From positions 4,713,001 to 4,777,000 of the forward strand of contig JBAMJR010000161.1 of assembly GCA_038501785.1 (NCBI GenBank): 64,000 nucleotides of DNA, in the 5' to 3' direction. The notes below the pieces were generated by a model. It searched no databases. It was not told the DNA's origin and saw only the letters and a program-made list of their open reading frames with translations. A program made the translations under genes and the position numbers. This stretch comes from Myoxocephalus aenaeus. Lineage: Eukaryota > Chordata > Actinopteri > Perciformes > Cottidae. Of this stretch, positions 62,401 to 64,000 are shown in pieces (positions within the stretch are counted from its first letter, which is position 1; each line of letters begins with the position of its first letter).

Positions 62401-62960
62401 ATTAGTTTACAGTGCGTTACTGCATGAAAGAGTGTCTTGCTGCAAGATAAATTGTACTGCATGTAGTCAAAACAAGAGACCCATGTGTTTCTGTGTTTTG
62501 TTTTCTAGGTGGGTCCTCAAGGTGGTTGTCCTCTCACGGTGACTGCTGCTGCAAGAGCCACAAAAGCGAGCGTGAAGGTGAGAGCGGCACTTCCTTCAAC
62601 GAGCTCTCCACTTCCTGTTCTGAGACCCAGTCGGAGGCCAGCTCCCCTCAAGGAACCGTGATCTGTGGCCCCGTGAGCCGGCGCGCCAACATCCAGACGC
62701 TGGACCGTCCCATGCCCAAAGGATCAGTTCACATGATGCAGCAGGCAGAGATGCGCCGCAAGACTGACATGCTCCGTGTGAGAACCTTCGGGGTCCGAGA
62801 TCGGGAGGCCGCAAAGAGGAAAGCCAACAAGGGGAAGATGACCCCAGAGCAGGAGATGGAGAAATGCATCCAGGACTTCCGGCGCATCAGGATTCCTGAT
62901 CGCTTTCCGGAGAGGAAGTACATGTGGCAATCAGAGCTCTTGAGAAAGTACCGTCTCTAA
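53461..62960 (+). CDS. kctd16: BTB/POZ domain protein KCTD16 (GABA-B receptor auxiliary subunit)
   Basis: Two coding exons, 53461-54280 and 62509-62960, give 423 residues (human about 428). Exon 1 codes the T1/BTB domain (about residues 24-125: VIELNVGGQVYYTRHATLTS, GFLFRYVLDYLRD) and the H1 domain (GYITVAFKGA, ending NYAQYIFYR). The splice interrupts an Arg codon (C, then GT). Exon 2 codes the H2 region typical of KCTD8 and KCTD16 (CGPVSRRANIQTLDRP, RIPDRFPERKYMWQSELLRK). The protein oligomerises through T1, binds the GABA-B2 cytoplasmic tail and modulates G-protein signalling kinetics at neuronal membranes. Reading through the exon-1 donor meets a stop after two codons, so an unspliced transcript would end after YIFYRE. 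The position beyond nr3c1 matches human 5q31-q32. Confidence 0.96.
59467..59696. repeat. Imperfect ~50-bp inverted repeat in kctd16 intron
   Basis: The arm at 59467-59515 (ACCGGGATGAGAACGGACAG...) is complementary to 59642-59696 (...CTGTCTGTTCTCATCCGGGT), at an estimated 80-85% with small gaps. The arms are separated by about 126 bp. The surroundings are CpG-rich and include CTTCCGG near 59367. It may be a decayed fold-back element. Confidence 0.6.
61806..61840. repeat. Perfect 15-bp-arm hairpin
   Basis: AATGTACCCGCTGAC, loop AGGAG, GTCAGCGGGTACATT. Confidence 0.88.
62235..62272. repeat. C-rich / (CA)n microsatellite
   Basis: Poly(C) followed by about nine CA repeats and CCCACC, 240 bp upstream of kctd16 exon 2. 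Confidence 0.85.
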
Positions 62961-63717
62961 AATGAGTGTTAAAATGAAAGAGATGGCCGTCGTCATGTCA
63001 CCATCAATGAAGAGTATTAACTGCATAGGCAATAGACTGCACCCTCTAAGGCACATACTGTATTAGATAAAGAAACAAAAAACTATGAACACTTTCCCGC
63101 CAGCATGACTAGCTGAGCACACACAGTACAAAGCAGTGGGAGTCATTGGTTTGTTAAGTATGCACAGTGTTGTGTATGATATGCACATGTGTGAATCAGG
63201 TTACTCCTGTTGGGGCTTACATCACTAGCCCTGTTCTCACTTCAGAGAACGGCTACTTTATCACTATTCAAGCAACAAAGCAACCTCAGGGGCAACATCG
63301 TTTCAATTCATCAACCTATCACATACTGTATGTGCAATTGCCCACAGTAGCTGATTTAAAAAAAAAAAATGGATGTACCCATATGGTGCTGTGAGTTAGC
63401 AATGGAATATCACCATACTCCACTGATAACACATATACTCATAGTAGGCTTTGATATCGGCACTGCATGTCATTTCACCCTTAGCATAATTATGCAATAT
63501 CAAACAAACTTTAAATTCACTGTATTGTGTGATGGGTAAAAATGGTGCGTTACGACTGGGGCTAACTTAAAGGAAAGCACTGCCTAGATCTGTTTGCCAT
63601 TGTAAAACCTTTGTCCAATGTTGTCATTATGTGTTGGATAGATGATGTTGTGTAGGTAGAGTAAATAATGCTCATGGTTATTTGACTTGATTGTAAGTGT
63701 GCAAAAAAGCTAATAAA
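62961..63717 (+). other. kctd16: kctd16 3'UTR
   Basis: Non-coding sequence after the stop, running to AATAAA at 63712-63717. It contains a short A run near 63358-63369. Confidence 0.5.
63712..63717 (+). promoter_or_regulatory. kctd16: Candidate kctd16 poly(A) signal
   Basis: AATAAA 752 bp after the stop, followed by GGGTTCTAATTGTATTTATT. Longer 3'UTRs beyond the window cannot be excluded. Confidence 0.5.
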
Positions 63718-64000
63718 TGGGTTCTAATTGTATTTATTCTTAGTAAACCTGCAATCTTAGTAGACCGTGTAATCTTCAGTAGGCTACAATTAGTTTAAAC
63801 ATAGAAATTCCAGTTTTTCTTTTGTCCGATCAACAAACCTCTCCCCTTAACAGCGAGAGTCCAATCACAGATTTAGCAACCATAACAAAAAGGCCTGACA
63901 AGCTGTAACTATAGATTTCTTGAACCTACTGGTCTGCACATGGCTTTAATTAGAGAAATACTCTCAAGAGAGAAGAGAAAATCAAGAAAGTAAGGAATGG
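63718..64000. other. Downstream of kctd16, nothing recognised
   Basis: AT-rich sequence with no gene signal on either strand. Confidence 0.6.

Larger units (their letters stand above)
54281..62508 (+). other. kctd16: kctd16 intron (8.2 kb)
   Basis: No second gene was recognised. On the + strand 55230-55640 is strongly GA-rich and yields spurious Ser/Pro/Leu-rich minus frames. 59340-59780 is relatively CpG-rich and contains an inverted repeat. A perfect hairpin lies at 61806-61840 and a CA repeat at 62235-62272. The rest is AT-rich and could hold conserved regulatory elements, which cannot be judged from one sequence. Confidence 0.6.

Overview
This is genomic DNA from a ray-finned fish, most likely a percomorph teleost. 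The genes are split by GT-AG introns, the encoded proteins are vertebrate orthologues, and the non-coding DNA is full of repeats typical of teleosts (hAT and short TIR elements, long AT/GT/CT microsatellites). Nothing bacterial, viral or plasmid-like was seen. Six protein-coding genes were recognised: hspa4 (+, 5' end outside the window), gnpda1 (+), ndfip1 (+), fgf1 (-), nr3c1 glucocorticoid receptor (-) and kctd16 (+). This is the order of human 5q31-q32 (HSPA4 ... GNPDA1-NDFIP1 ... FGF1 ... NR3C1 ... KCTD16). No spry4, arhgap26 or yipf5 sequence was recognised between them.

Layout: 1-5.3 kb, hspa4 exons and 3'UTR. 5.3-6.7 kb, spacer with the probable gnpda1 promoter. 6.7-13.2 kb, gnpda1; its 4.6-kb first intron is almost filled by a nest of transposons, including a tandem array with a 1,195-bp period. 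13.2-20.2 kb, ndfip1 with a duplicated CCAAT-box promoter and a long 3'UTR. 21.0-25.7 kb, fgf1 in three coding exons; its first intron carries a hAT-type element with a perfect 8-bp target duplication and a smaller TIR element nested inside. 25.7-30.4 kb, no coding sequence; probably long nr3c1 3'UTR plus spacer. 30.4-48.2 kb, nr3c1 in eight coding exons, with a 12.6-kb intron that contains a ~725-bp direct duplication. 48.2-53.5 kb, divergent promoter interval between nr3c1 and kctd16, with two perfect hairpins and a 173-bp CT tract. 53.5-63.7 kb, kctd16 in two coding exons separated by an 8.2-kb intron.

The genes do not form a pathway. They encode a chaperone nucleotide-exchange factor, an amino-sugar deaminase, a Nedd4-ligase adaptor, a growth factor, a steroid receptor and a GABA-B receptor auxiliary subunit, held together by conserved synteny. 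I found no convincing new biological system. The structures most worth a second look are the recombined nested-transposon array in gnpda1 intron 1, a set of perfect short-loop inverted repeats that look like template-switch mutations, the intronic duplication in nr3c1, and the GR2-type DNA-binding domain of nr3c1. Exon boundaries were read by eye from frame, splice consensus and family similarity; UTR limits are inferred.
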